A stretch of DNA of 64,000 nucleotides from Mesocentrotus franciscanus. Lineage: Eukaryota > Echinodermata > Echinoidea > Camarodonta > Strongylocentrotidae. The stretch lies in the NCBI GenBank assembly GCA_037976565.1, contig CP137666.1, positions 5,064,060 through 5,128,059 on the forward strand, read 5' to 3'. Below the pieces are notes generated by a model. The model saw nothing but the letters and a program-made list of their open reading frames with translations, made no database searches and was not told the origin of the DNA. Positions 28,501-37,559 of the stretch are shown here, in pieces. Position numbers and translations under genes: made by a program. Within the stretch, counting starts at the first letter, position 1. Each line of letters opens with the position of its first letter.

Positions 28501-31500
28501 TTTCCCCACTGTTTAGGTATATACCCAACACAAATCTTTACCCTAAAGTTAACCTAAAACTCTATTGCAACCCTTAACCTAACCCTAAACCTTACCTGAC
28601 ACCTTATTGCAACCCTTAACCTAACCACATTTTTTTTTTTAAATTTTGTCAGAATGCTGTTACAACTGAATTAATTCATATTGCCAAGCAAAAATGGGTG
28701 GTTCCTTTTATAAGGGACTGAGAGAATTTAGAAGTCAAGTGGTTCAAATACTTACATGTGTGGAGGTAGTTCATATAGATTCATGCCTCTGTATTCCATA
28801 ATCTTCTCCATTGTATAGAGGGGTAGCTTGGTGTAGGGATTAACTGAGACCACCACATTGCCAATGTATGTCTGCAATAGAATATATCAAGAAAAATACA
28901 TATATTCATACATGGAAGTCTGGAAGATGTATGATTGGTTACAGGATTTTATGGAAATCATTCCACTTTAAAAATGAAATATCATTCCACTCTAAAAATA
29001 TACCGGTAATGTAAATTGCCCCTGTGCAAAGGTTATGAAGAAACTACATGTAGTTTATATTTCTGAAGCTCTTTCTTTACACTTATGCAGATACATGTAT
29101 TACATGAGAAAGGGGTCAGATAGTATCCATCTACAACACCCATGTCCAGTATACAGTCAACAATATTGTAAAGCCAGGAATTCTGGTCCCCTGAGAAACA
29201 TTTACTGTTTTTTCTGCAAATCTATGTTTAATATTTTTTAAGGTACGGTGTAATTGAAATGGTAAACAAGGTGGAACAAAATGTAGGGTCAATGTCCTGG
29301 GAAGAGGGTGGGATAGGGGTTCTGTATGTATTTAAATCAGGCTCATGTGTGTCACAAGAAAACAAGTAGATCAATCAAATTGATGTCATCAGATTAGGTT
29401 TACAGTCAAAATAATCCACAAACTCATATCCATTTTTTTTTTAGCGATGAACTCATTTTTGTTGGATACTGTAATATATATTCTGAACATGAATACAAAA
29501 CATTGGATGACAAGAAAGAAAGTGCACAAAAGTTCACAGTAGAAATAATTCATCAAAATGTAGTTCATGGACACAATAATAGAGTATTAATTCAGGAGCC
29601 CACTGTACAAAAATGCCTAATAATCTACAGTACTACCTAGCATGTCATGTGTGAGAATCAATGTTAGTTAATACCGGTCAATGACCATTCTGGTAGGTGG
29701 TTTTAACAGGCTGGTAAACTACACCCCAAAAGGAGTGGCATTATTGGAAATCAATGGACTCTGTGGTTTCATCCTTTTTTGGTTGACATCTGGTACTGTA
29801 TTCAAACATAAAACAGGGGGAGTAGTACCAGGTAGTCCTTGATTTGTTTAGGAAATTCATCCGCTTTTTTCACTAAGTCTGTCTAAGTCTTAACTGTTCA
29901 AAAGTCATGTTGCATGTATATTGACAGTTGGATATATTCTCTTGAATTGATTACTTTGAAATCAAAAGAGTTAAAGGTAATGCAAAGTATAGGGAAATTT
30001 TGAAATTGGATGAATAGTTATTCTTTAAATCTTTGATATATTTGGATGCCCCTGTGAATGTATTAGAAGCACTAAAAAAATGTAGCCCCTAAAACACTTC
30101 TGCTTTCGAGCAAATTGAATAATCAAAATTTACCGGTGCTCCCGTTAAATTTCAAATATTTTAAATAGTGCCTAAGGCCATTCCATGGTAGCTGCGACCG
30201 TAAAAATTTCAGAATATGCAGTTCCGATATATAATTTCCAAACGGGAATAGCAAATCGGTCGATTATAGTCAAGAAACATTGTTTTAAAGCTAAAGTAAT
30301 ATCAGTTTTGAGAGGGCGCTTTACAACATAAAGGGTTTATAATATACAATTTCATCACTTTAAACTCGATTTCAACCGCGACAACAATCATTGAATATTT
30401 TTAAATCGCATATGCTTCCAATATGTTCATTTGAACCAAATTCATGACCCCATAGGCCCATACCAAAACTTTGTAATATCCTTTAAGGCCAATTCAATAT
30501 CAACACACTCCATGTTTACTTAAAATTAAGGGGCCAATACTTCACACATAGTATTTGCACCTCATTTATGTAGATATTTAGGCCTTCATGTTCTTATTAT
30601 AATCTACAAATTAAAAAATTAATCCAGTGTAAGCATACTTGTAATTAGTCATACAGTTACATATGTTTCATACTTTTGGGGGGCTGCCCCATGTTATAAC
30701 ATAGAACAGACCTCGGGTCAAAATAAGGGGACTCCTACTATTAAGATACATTTATAAGTCAAAGTGTGCATCATGCCTGAGTGATCGAGGCATAACAATT
30801 AAGGATCTGACCCACCCCCTTCCCCTCCTCTCCATTTCCCCTCCCGATATAGTGGACACTGCAATTCTGGAAGACAAGCCTGAACTAGGTGTTATACAAT
30901 ATTTCCTTCCCTCTTTTGAAAGACTTTAATCAACACAGCAATAGTATTTCTTATCGTGTATGGATGTTAGACTACTATCCATAAATGTGACATGTGCTCG
31001 ATGTGACATGTGCTCGGGGTAACAATTTTAGCAGCTCTAGCCAATGTATGTGACAAGTAACAACAGTTCCAGGTATGAAGTGTCCTGTTAAAAATAGATC
31101 GGATTTGGATGATGTGTCGACAGTCAGTCCCACCCACTGACACGATTCTAGCCACTTTCCAGGTGACAGGAAACCTCAGCAGGGTATGATCTGTTGTCTT
31201 TAGCACTGCCAGATTTAGGGGGCACAACCAGCCCGTGCCCCCCCCCATCTTAAAGCCTAAAAGGCATACAGTGCATGTACTTCAAGTGCACAACTCCATA
31301 AATGTGCCCCTCTTTGGATGACAACCTTTTTCCCTCTTTTTGAGCTTGCGTGCCAGAAAATCCCCTCCCCCAGGGTTTTAAAACAAAATTCCAGATCCCC
31401 CTGGGTCTTTAGGAAATTCTACTGTAGCTCCCTCTCACCATGCTGCTCCAGTCCAATTTGGAAATACTTTTGAACATATAAAATCATAATTTGTCTTAAT

Positions 31501-34378
31501 TATACTTTCCCCACAAGGCATTAATGAATAAAGTCTCAAGCTATGATCTAGATTTAGATCAAAGATACATTATATTCACTATTAAAGTGTCTATGAAAAT
31601 AGTTTTCATGTCATACTGTGGTATATCAATGTCGTATTTCCGAAACCCTCAATATATAATTTTGTTGAGCATGAGAGTGTGTATACTTTTACTTTCAAAT
31701 AATTCTTTAGTTTTGTTACCCTTGTTATTAATTGAGAAGATTCAGCTTTAATATGGATCCTGACAATTTTGGGTGAATAATAAACAACATTTTATTGAAG
31801 CTCCATCATTTACAAATGACTTAACTCTGTTTAGATTTAAAGTCATCACAAAATTAAGGTGCAGTACACGAAAAATTTAACTGGTGTTATTCATTATGAG
31901 TCACCAACAGGACTAGGGCTCACAGAAATCAGTATGGATTTTTAGAATCAAATCAAATCTGGACAAAAATGATAAAAAGGATATATTTCCATACTTTGAA
32001 AAAGTAAAAGCATGCTTATTGATTGCAACATACATGTACATGTAAATATTGACCTGTGCATGATGAATTCAAATGGAAGCTAGTTGCCATGTCAGTCCTG
32101 ACTGCATTAACTAATTCCCTGTCTACAATCAATAATGAGGGCTCCATCTAAATGCAAATCAAGTTAACCCCCTCCCCCATTTAGACTACAAAAAAATATT
32201 GCATACTGTACATTGTAGCTGTATGAAAACTGTATAGCTACATGAAAAGTAATTCATTTCTTTTTCTTATATTCTGATTGTCACATAAAATACTATAAAG
32301 TGTAATAGAGGATTGAGCATCATTATTAATGACAATTTTTTAAAAGAATCATGGTCCATCATGAATGGGAACAATATATCAAACACAATACTGCAAACTG
32401 GAAGAGGATTATAAATTTCTCACGAGCTCACATGCTGAAATGACTTGCCATCTGAAATTTTGTAGTACACTTGAAACATTTCCATAATGTAAGCTGACCT
32501 CTCCAAAACTAGTTTCTTTATTATAACGATCCTATTAGCATCTAGAAACAAAGCGCTAGGCAAGCTAGAAATGTGTGTTCATCCTTATCATATATTTTTG
32601 TCCCATGTTTTGTACATCCCATTCACAATACAACGATGCTTGTTTCATTTTACAACTTTTGTATAAATTTCTCCTAGTGTGAATGACCCCTCGTAGGAGC
32701 AGTAGTGTTGCCAAAGTGGACGTCTTCAGGAGGATGTCCCCCATTGCCCAATCACTTTGAGCAGCCATGATGGGACAGCAATGAATAACTTCCGGTCATC
32801 AATCAATGTCTTGTAATGACAGGCATGCCCCTTGACTCCATTTAAATCTTATATCCAAGACAAATTGATTTTTTAACTCTTATTACACTACAGGCCAACA
32901 TGTATACATGTACTTCCATCATATTTGGGGGTATTTTCTCATATACATGGAGCACTAGTTACTTAATTCTCACCAAGGTACATGTTTGCATATATTCTTT
33001 TATCATATGCTGTGTAATCCAAAAAACAAAACAAAAAGAATTAACTCCTTATCTGCCTTGGTAAAAAATATGGAACAAACAATGACCCTCCACAGTCAAC
33101 ACTCTTGTCACACGTATTGGGTGTATGCAAAATATACTCCAAAACAAAACAGCAGTACAAATGTATGATTTTTATTCCACAGCAAATAAAGCATTGAAAT
33201 GTTTTAAAAACTAATTGTCCACATATTTCTCAACACTCAGTGGCTTTCAAATGAAAATCTACAGGTGCAAGCCGACCGGTAAACCTATAAGGTAATACTC
33301 TATCCACAAGTAGAAAAGGGCCAATGCCAATGACACAATCACATAAACTAGATTTATTTCCAAGCCTGTTAATCAAACATACATGTACATGCATTTGCCA
33401 AATTCCAATCAATTTTCATAACCCTTTATCTTATAATTCCATTATTTTAACATACACAGACCTATTTAGAGAGTGATCTGATTTTGAAAACAAGTCAAAG
33501 TATAATGATTCAGAATTACACATTGTTTGATATTGTTCCAAGAAAGCTCAAGCCAAATAACTCTTTAACAGGTGGATTGCTTGCATTTACTAAACAAAAA
33601 TATTTAGAATAGAGACACAATCTCGATTTTTTTTTTTTTGTTCAAGTGAAGAACTGCATGAAGCTGTGTGAGTGCAAATATGTTTTTGATTTTTTTTTTC
33701 TTCTCTATTCTCAAATACATTTCTTACATTATTGTCATCATTAAAAATAGTCCTTTTATGGTTGAAGGATCAGTATAGTTTTGGTAACATGTACATGTTC
33801 ATGTATATAAATGTTTATGCAAGCTATACAAAATGTGATTGATAACTAATTTATTGAAATTATGATGCTACACATTCTAGATGTAAGGGATGCAGATGAC
33901 TGGGCTTTCTAACCTCTACAATGAAGACAAAGGTATCATCAGTTCAGAGCTAGAAGGGCATTACAAGGCTAGGAGTTAATGCCCTTCTGGTTCCACACAG
34001 ATGATATATGGAACTCTGAGGTGGTGGATGATGTAAATTGTAAAATGCAGCCTGTATGTTCATATACTGGATGCTATGAGAGGAGTTGACTTAAATAACT
34101 CTAAAACCACTTTGACGTCAGGCTAAGTACCCTAGGAAGTATTTAATTTAGCTCTGAATCCATGACCACTCATTGTTTCTCATACTTACGTAGACTTCAT
34201 TAGCTTTGAACCTCATGTTGAGGTTCTCGATGAAGTTCTCTTCTGTCAGGGGCTCCAGCAAGACGCAGTCTCCAAGCCCGACCATATTATCCAGGATAGT
34301 CCTGCTCTGTCCTCCAAGACCGTTCATCCCATTCACCCCGTTCACCTTGCCGTTGACAGTGCCATTGACAAGTGCCAT
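1402..34378 (-). CDS. MYO1B-like: Class I unconventional myosin, MYO1A/MYO1B-like, motor domain N-terminal part (12 exons, 3' incomplete)
   Basis: Twelve exons on the minus strand join without a frame break into 471 codons. Every junction has GT donor and AG acceptor, and the split codons give the residues expected from the family. Visible motifs are the P-loop GESGAGKT (about residues 126-133), switch I NDNSSRFGK (about 178-186), [34 protein letters not shown], switch II DIYGFE (about 407-412) and NYCNEKLQQ. Family knowledge: a single-headed, actin-activated ATPase linking membrane to actin, with calmodulin-binding IQ motifs and a basic PH-like tail. [12 protein letters not shown] and EWTHIDYF favour the MYO1A/B branch over MYO1C/D/E/F. 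The TEDS-rule position, 16 residues before DAL, is aspartate, so heavy-chain phosphorylation should not be needed for activity (inference). Converter, neck and tail exons lie left of base 1. The introns carry many transposons. Confidence 0.96.
2194..2259 (-). CDS. MYO1B-like: Myosin I exon 11, switch II exon (residues 394-415)
   Basis: It encodes [20 protein letters not shown] plus FK. DIYGFE is switch II, which couples phosphate release to lever movement. Acceptor is tgcag and donor is gtatgg, phase 0 at both ends (66 nt). Confidence 0.98.
2876..2972 (-). pseudogene. Decayed partial copy of myosin exon 10
   Basis: The 3' half of exon 10 is repeated about 175 bp further into the intron. It would read AFYARDAL, then [17 protein letters not shown]. 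Compared with the real exon it has a 6-nt in-frame deletion, an in-frame TAG where the exon has CAG just before AFYARD, and GC instead of GT at the donor position. Similarity stops exactly at the exon's 3' boundary, so intron sequence was not copied with it. Confidence 0.88.
3051..3259 (-). CDS. MYO1B-like: Myosin I exon 10 (residues 325-393), contains TEDS-rule site
   Basis: It encodes [10 protein letters not shown], then [16 protein letters not shown], then [19 protein letters not shown] and TINESIR. The residue 16 before the Asp of DAL is Asp (in KGDKV), an acidic TEDS residue on the actin-binding loop. Acceptor is gacag and donor is gtaagt. A decayed copy of the 3' half lies just downstream in the intron at 2876-2972. 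Confidence 0.97.
3886..4095. mobile_element. MITE with imperfect terminal inverted repeats (AAGGCTTGTTCA type)
   Basis: The left end AAGGCTTGTTCACATATGAC pairs with the reverse complement of the right end, AAGGCTCGTTCAGATACTA. The 210-bp element has no coding capacity. The right half is related to 9764-9875, and GCCTTGTTCACACATGA near 19213 resembles its left end. No clear target duplication is seen. Confidence 0.65.
4624..4771 (-). CDS. MYO1B-like: Myosin I exon 9 (residues 275-323)
   Basis: It encodes [20 protein letters not shown], then [14 protein letters not shown] and a divergent loop to MNQE. AMQI.GF and LKLGNI.F are conserved head motifs. Acceptor is tttcag and donor is gtgggc, which is weaker than the others. 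The final G joins AA to give Glu. Confidence 0.96.
4772..6440. other. Intron without recognisable features
   Basis: AT-rich intron between exons 9 and 8. I saw no exon, RNA gene or clear transposon in it. Confidence 0.6.
6441..6547 (-). CDS. MYO1B-like: Myosin I exon 8 (residues 240-274)
   Basis: It encodes [18 protein letters not shown], then [17 protein letters not shown], a variable surface region of the upper 50-kDa domain. YHYLSQ and the phase-0 junction into KAMQIIGF fit the family. Acceptor is tgtag and donor is gtaaat. Confidence 0.93.
6548..7793. other. Intron; antisense open frame judged fortuitous
   Basis: AT-rich intron between exons 8 and 7. A 200-codon plus-strand open frame (7323-7925) crosses exon 7 in antisense. 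It has no recognisable domain and no coding-like composition. Confidence 0.6.
7794..7892 (-). CDS. MYO1B-like: Myosin I exon 7 (residues 207-238)
   Basis: It encodes [20 protein letters not shown], then [24 protein letters not shown] is a hallmark of the myosin head. Acceptor is cccccag and donor is gtaagt. The split codon A/AA gives Lys at the next junction. Confidence 0.97.
8345..8408 (-). CDS. MYO1B-like: Myosin I exon 6 (residues 185-205)
   Basis: It encodes [20 protein letters not shown] plus N, the end of switch I and the following beta strands. Acceptor is tctcag and donor is gtaagt. The terminal T plus AT of the next exon restore the Tyr of NYLLEKSRV. Confidence 0.97.
9481..9637. repeat. 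Left arm of inverted repeat flanking the switch I exon
   Basis: It is the reverse complement, at roughly 85-90 percent by eye, of 10473-10640. The best-conserved cores are AAAGATCTTTTGAAGTACTG and TTGAACTTTATACTGGATAA. Arms are about 160 bp; the interval is about 835 bp and contains the 47-nt exon. Confidence 0.9.
9681..9763. repeat. Hairpin repeat, copy 1 (GCCAGAAGGG family)
   Basis: The arms GAGCCAGAAGGGTGTTAACT and its partner ending GCTCCAAAAAGATG pair imperfectly around a short spacer. It abuts the MITE-related segment 9764-9875. Confidence 0.75.
9764..9875. mobile_element. Partial MITE related to 3886-4095
   Basis: It shares CACTGAGCTC, the TAGATACAGAAATG region and AAAAAATGCC..GTTTTGC, and ends TCTGAACATGGCTTT, with the right half of the element at 3886-4095. 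Confidence 0.7.
10084..10130 (-). CDS. MYO1B-like: Myosin I exon 5, 47-nt switch I exon (residues 170-184)
   Basis: This very short exon encodes [15 protein letters not shown], which holds most of switch I. Acceptor is tttcag and donor is gtaagt. An inverted repeat with roughly 160-bp arms (9481-9637 and 10473-10640) lies on either side of it inside the flanking introns. Skipping it would shift the frame and remove the nucleotide-sensing loop. Confidence 0.96.
10473..10640. repeat. Right arm of inverted repeat flanking the switch I exon
   Basis: Mate of 9481-9637. Starts with TTTGTTTCTTATCCAGTATA and runs to AGTTACCAAA. It could be the terminus of a foldback-type transposon or two opposed copies of one repeat. 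Confidence 0.9.
10641..16240. other. Large intron, mostly unique AT-rich sequence
   Basis: I saw no exon or RNA gene. It contains one degenerate hairpin repeat (11314-11390), a purine-rich GACA/GAGA tract (11920-12050) and a (CA) tract near 13052-13070. Confidence 0.55.
11314..11390. repeat. Hairpin repeat, copy 2 (degenerate left arm)
   Basis: GGAGCCTGAATGAACATTAA corresponds to the family left arm. The right arm TTAATGCCCTTCTGGCTC is intact. Confidence 0.7.
16243..17100. repeat. Four-copy tandem repeat, unit about 237-280 bp
   Basis: A conserved core of about 105 bp, containing GGGATTCAAGGATTT and CAGTATCAGACTCAAGATAC, starts near 16243, 16480, 16717 and 16997. The parts between cores diverge more than the cores. 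Confidence 0.9.
17333..17476. mobile_element. Tc1/mariner-like MITE with TA target duplication
   Basis: Ends CAGTAGAGATTGCGGGCAAG and (reverse complement of the right end) CAGTGGAGATCGCGGCAAG are flanked by TA on both sides. The 144-bp element can fold into one hairpin. TA duplication and CAGTRGAG ends fit the Tc1/mariner superfamily. Confidence 0.75.
17960..18010. repeat. Hairpin repeat, right arm only
   Basis: TACCCTTCTGGCTCTCAGCAGACA matches the right arm of the family in shortened form; no left arm was found. Confidence 0.45.
18681..18770. repeat. Hairpin repeat, copy 3
   Basis: The arms AGAGCCAGAAGGTCATTAAT and ATTAATGAC-like partner (GTTAATGCTCTCCTGGCTCC) flank the loop TCTGTGTTAAAGTATCTGA. 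Confidence 0.8.
19490..20075. mobile_element. Composite non-coding repeat ending in GGAC tract and hairpin
   Basis: Contains an inverted repeat (19535-19566 with 19636-19666, core CAATAGTCAGAATGCAA), two copies of GCATATTTAATGAGCTATGA about 93 bp apart, a GGAC microsatellite (19982-20000) and a hairpin TATCCCCTCCGAC-TTT-GTCGGTGAGGGGATA (20040-20070). Family knowledge: this tail architecture is widespread in marine invertebrate repeats. No coding capacity. Confidence 0.7.
21181..21232. repeat. Pyrimidine (CTTT/CT)n microsatellite
   Basis: Repeated CTTT and CT steps, intronic, about 150 bp before exon 4 on the far side of its donor. Confidence 0.85.
21387..21491 (-). CDS. MYO1B-like: Myosin I exon 4 (residues 135-168)
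   Basis: It encodes [20 protein letters not shown], then [14 protein letters not shown], the helix after the P-loop. Acceptor is gcacag and donor is gtaagt. The split codon TCT gives LES before FGNAKT, where vertebrate paralogues usually have LEA. Confidence 0.97.
21562..21798. mobile_element. MITE with about 32-bp terminal inverted repeats (TAGGCC ends)
   Basis: The left end TAGGCCAAATAAA..CATGTTTAGCGTC matches the reverse complement of the right end, TAGGCCATTAAA..CATGTTTAGCGTC. The interior is poly-T and poly-A with two inverted GGAGG segments, so the whole 237 bp forms one long foldback. Confidence 0.85.
21825..22150 (+). repeat. Polypyrimidine element with conserved head, copy A
   Basis: A head of about 70 bp (GTCCAGACCATAAG to CATGGTGCACAATG) is followed by 250 bp that is almost purely C and T. 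The same head plus tract occurs inverted at 27685-27885. Confidence 0.8.
22160..22430. other. CpG-rich islet inside the intron
   Basis: The GC and CpG content is far above the surrounding AT-rich DNA (many CG steps, including GCGCGCCGCGTCGACCCGCG). Short open frames run on both strands, but none resembles a known protein. It could be an alternative promoter, a captured ribosomal spacer fragment or another foreign segment. Confidence 0.55.
23130..23246. repeat. Palindrome of about 117 bp
   Basis: GCTAAAACTATTCGCA..GGAACATCAA at the left is answered by TTGATGTTCC..TGCGAATAGTTTTAGC at the right. The centre is GGCGCCATGGCC. Confidence 0.85.
23263..23552. repeat. 145-bp tandem duplication
   Basis: Two nearly identical adjacent copies (23263-23407 and 23408-23552), differing by a few bases. 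Each ends with CAGGGCGTCAATCCATTATC, which is also the end of the element that follows. Confidence 0.95.
23532..24070. mobile_element. hAT-like non-autonomous element with internal ~112-bp repeats
   Basis: Ends CAGGGCGTCAATCC and, in reverse complement, CAAGGGCGTCATTGC. The interior carries about 2.5 copies of a 103-112 bp unit with GAATCGTCTTCTTTCTC and AATGAAACGTCAAA. The same unit occurs inverted in the element at 43011-43520. The superfamily call rests on end sequence only; both flanks contain ATTCGTA. Confidence 0.6.
24986..25080 (-). CDS. MYO1B-like: Myosin I exon 3, P-loop exon (residues 103-133)
   Basis: It encodes [18 protein letters not shown], then [21 protein letters not shown] is the ATP-binding P-loop. 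Acceptor is tgtag and donor is gtgatt. The final G joins AG of the next exon to make the Glu of GKTEASK, which confirms the splice. Confidence 0.98.
25081..28755. other. Intron between exons 3 and 2
   Basis: Mostly unique AT-rich sequence. It contains the purine tract of 27685-27885 and a short CCTAACCCTAA-like double repeat at 28535-28625. No exon seen. Confidence 0.55.
27685..27885 (-). repeat. Polypyrimidine element with conserved head, copy B
   Basis: The reverse complement begins GTCCAGACTATAAG and reaches CATGGTGCACAATC, then the tract (purine-rich on the plus strand). Same family as 21825-22150. Confidence 0.8.
28756..28871 (-). CDS. MYO1B-like: Myosin I exon 2 (residues 64-101 plus split codon)
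   Basis: It encodes [20 protein letters not shown] and onward to LYELPPH, the conserved strand and loop before the P-loop. Acceptor is ttgcag and donor is gtaagt. The last two bases join the first base of the next exon to give Ile, so the joined text reads [13 protein letters not shown] as expected of myosin I. Confidence 0.97.
28872..34189. other. Intron between exons 2 and 1
   Basis: No exon or RNA gene was recognised. It contains low-complexity stretches and one clear hairpin repeat at 33934-34009. Confidence 0.55.
33934..34009. repeat. Hairpin repeat, copy 4
   Basis: The arms AGAGCTAGAAGGGCATTA and GTTAATGCCCTTCTGGTTCC pair. Outer ATCATC / GATGAT also pair. Confidence 0.85.
34190..34378 (-). 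CDS. MYO1B-like: Myosin I exon 1 of coding sequence (residues 1-63)
   Basis: The start ATG at 34378-34376 sits in a strong Kozak context (A at -3, G at +4). It is the first ATG after a plausible acceptor at 34480. About 28 residues precede the core [18 protein letters not shown] and are rich in Val-Asn-Gly repeats, so this protein has an unusual N-terminal extension. The exon ends GAAGTCTAC with donor gtaagt, phase 0. Confidence 0.95.
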
Positions 34379-34479
34379 CCTGGTGCGTGTGTTTCTCCCA
34401 CAAGAACTGTATACCAGGGATCCTCAGGGGGTTGTTCGTTGTAGCTTCTGCCACTGGGTTCTTCCTAGTTGGTTCTGTC
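34379..34479 (-). other. 5' UTR part of the myosin I start exon
   Basis: A polypyrimidine-poor but acceptable acceptor (aaaactacag) ends at 34480. From there to the ATG the 101 nt contain no other ATG, so the start at 34378 would be the first in the mRNA. The boundary is inferred from the splice signal only. Confidence 0.5.
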
Positions 34480-34859
34480 CTGTAGTTTTGTGAAAGCACA
34501 GGAGAAATGATTTGTTGTATGATGGTAAAAACATTGTGGACATGTATCATTTTCAAAGTGACAAAAGCATCTTTGGTACTCATTCTACAAAATATTATTG
34601 ATCATCCTCAACCGTTTCTTCAGCTGAGGATAGACCGATTGATCCAACTGCTTTAAGCACACATGTACTACGACCCTATTAATTAACATACTTCATCATG
34701 AAATGGACTGTCAAGGGCACTCAACTCTGCAGATAGCATAAAACAAGTAGTACTGGTACATTTTCAATGACCTCTTGTACAAAAATGAGTAACAAAGTAC
34801 AAAAGAAATAGAAGAATATCAAATGACATGTAAAAAGGCAACCTGGACAATGTGCATAT

Positions 34860-34966
34860 ATCATCTGTTTGAACCCATAAGGGCACTTGTATGCTATTAG
34901 TATTACACAGAGTAAATACATTGTACATGTATGAAGATGCCCTTCTAGCTCTCAGCACACGATGTG
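34860..34966. repeat. Hairpin repeat, copy 5, with enlarged loop
   Basis: The arms CATCTGTTTGAACCCATAAG and its partner GCCCTTCTAGCTCTCAGCAC pair loosely around about 55 bp. Confidence 0.65.
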
Positions 34967-35586
34967 TACATCTCTGTTACTGTGGGTCATATGTCATAAA
35001 GTTATTGGCATGGGAGACTATAATGACCAAAATCAACAGAAGCATGAGATACGATCAAAGGCAGCAATTCACAATCTTAGCAGTATAGCAGAGCAATCTA
35101 GAAACTTTACAATTATCTGAGTGGTGCCACTTCCTATTCAAAGGTGTAACACATGTATGATTGTTAACCAAGCAAAATGACCCCCTACTTTGAAGAACAT
35201 TTTCAAAAACATTTGACCTTTTCTTTTACAAAAACAGGTACAAAATGGACTCTGAATATAACCTTATTTTTGGCTTATTAAGTACACATTCACATTTAAT
35301 AAATACCCTAATTTTGCTAAAACATTCACATGTTGTTTGCAAACATCATGAAAATGTGACAATTTTTCTTCAAATGTATTCTTTCAAAAAAAATATACCC
35401 TTGTCTAAAAAGGTGTGAACTTCACTGAAAATAAAAAATACCTCTTTATTCACAAAGTCTACATGAATTCAAACCACAGGTTAATCCTCCCTCCAGAACA
35501 CAAATAAATTGATCATATAATGCCTTAATGACTAAATAATTGTATTTTCTTTATTGCCAAATAAAATAATAACAAAAATAAAAAAT

Positions 35587-35646
35587 ACTTCTACTACTAC
35601 TGCTACTGCTACTACTGCTGCTGCTGCTACGACTACTACTACTAAT
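35587..35646. repeat. (CTR)n trinucleotide microsatellite
   Basis: Mixed CTA and CTG triplets over about 60 bp, in the probable 5' intron. Confidence 0.9.
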
Positions 35647-36209
35647 ATTTGCTGCTCTGCTACATGTACACTCTGTTGGTATGCCTACACGTACATCATA
35701 CCTTTAGGTATATGGACCATCTACCTTCAAATTTCCATCATCAAAATTCCTAAAATCAAGTTTATCAGAGCAAATAAATGTTCAAGCTCTGCCAAAAGGT
35801 ACAGTATTGCAAATTGTTCAAATGAGATAAAAAATCTTTCAAATACCACACATGATCAGTACAACTATTTATGTTCAGTTTATGTAATCTGTCTGCACAT
35901 ATGATAGGAAGGAAATTCATTAATAACAGTTGTGATATTTATAGCCCCTTGGTGACCATATCTGACAATTATAAGAGGGGACTTAAGGAGGCGAGTTTCC
36001 TGGGAAAAATCCTTCATGTTGACGAGAGACACTCTCCCTATCTCTGCAGAATATGTTTGACAAGTCTAGCTAAAACTTACCAAATATCTACAAATTTATA
36101 GAACTCCTTTCAAGATAATAAGAAATATATTTCTGACAAGTTTCTGCTTCATCATAGTATAAGATGAAATGACCACCAGAAATAGGATGTATTCTTTGTT
36201 ATCACTGAT

Positions 36210-36463
36210 TATAATAATAATAATAATAATAATAACGTTTTATTTACCCAGGGTAGCCACTTCAGTTATGAAACTGCTCTTCCAGCGGGCCCTGCATAAC
36301 ATAATATGTTATTACTACCCGTCTCCAATCTAATATGCTGAGCGCCCAGCTAGAAGGCAGATGGTCCCATTGTTATAAGTCTTTGGTATGACTCGGCCGG
36401 GGTTCGAACCCACGACCTCCCGTTCATGAGGCGGGCGCTCTATCCAATTGAGCCACCATGCTT
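36210..36463 (-). mobile_element. tRNA-derived SINE with (ATT)n tail
   Basis: Read on the minus strand, it starts with a tRNA-like head: an A-box-like TGGCTCAATTGGATAGAGC, an anticodon-arm-like CCTCATGAACGGGAGG and a B box GGTTCGAACCC. It continues for about 170 bp and ends AATAAAACG(TTA)n. The acceptor stem does not pair well, so it is a SINE rather than a tRNA gene. Confidence 0.85.
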
Positions 36464-37559
36464 TTCTGTTATCATGTTGACATTTTGCATTTTATGATCT
36501 TCCTTTATTTCTTGAAATGCTTTTTTTCATCTTACTGATTATTTCAACAGGTACATGTACACGTGCACATTGTCCACATTGTAAAAAAAAAAAAAGGAGC
36601 CTGATGAAAGCATATATATATATATATATCCTGTAATCAGTCTGCCTGCACAGCACAGTCATTCATACAAGAGAACACTTTCAAGAAATTTCAGACAATT
36701 TTCTAAGTGTTGCTTTTGGTGGAAAAGGAATATTACTCTTTTCTTTTTTTTTAATTAAATTTTTGTTTTCTTCTATTTTTTTAAATTAAACTCCCTCTGG
36801 CTGAACATGTCCAAGGAATTTTCTGATTTAAAAAAAAATACCTTTAATACATCTATCTGTATAAATATTTCACTTTAAAAGATGGTCATATCAGCACATT
36901 ATTAGGACCAATGCATGTAGTAGGCCTATCTATGCATTACACAGCATTCTCATGATCTACTCAAAAGCTGTGTTCTTCACATTTAAAAAAAGGTATTCCA
37001 ACTTAAATCCTTAATAGCTCTTGAATGTAAGAACTAAAGAAGAGGCTTTTATAGACTTTAACAAAAATGAAGAATCTTCATGAACATGTAAAGGCGTAGG
37101 AGATCTATCGTCAAACCAAGGAACTCCTTGGTCAAACAAACATGCAACATATACATGTAACAAACACAATCTATGGTACAGTACACAACACAATGCCAAT
37201 CAGTCCACTAGAAATCAGATATTTGAAGTCTTTTCTTAATCAGTCATGCACACTGCCAATCTTCTATTGGTTTGTCTATGATCTATACAAAGGCATCATT
37301 CACTCACATGCAGTTCTTGTACAAGCCTCTATTATCTTCAGAAACAATCACTGCAAACAAAAATGGTTCACTGTCTTGAGATACAAGAATTATATACCTT
37401 CTAAACTTACAAATGGTTTCAAAGACCTGACAGATAATATGGTTTCTTCATTCAACTTCAGCTTTGAAACCAGGAACACATCTCAGCAAGTAGAAATGAA
37501 TGATATCGAAGCCTACAAATACATATAATGTACACGTATGTCGTACATGTACATCTTCA

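Noticed and set aside
28535..28625. Interstitial telomere repeat
   Set aside because: Only a few CCTAACCC-like strings within a ~58-bp duplicated unit; not a TTAGGG array.
34206..34493. 95-codon plus-strand frame
   Set aside because: Shadow of the myosin start exon on the opposite strand.
36380..36463. Functional tRNA gene (Met-like CAT anticodon)
   Set aside because: Acceptor stem does not pair and a SINE body with ATT tail follows.
37142..37528. 128-codon plus-strand frame
   Set aside because: No motif recognised; not continuous with the LINE fragment that follows.
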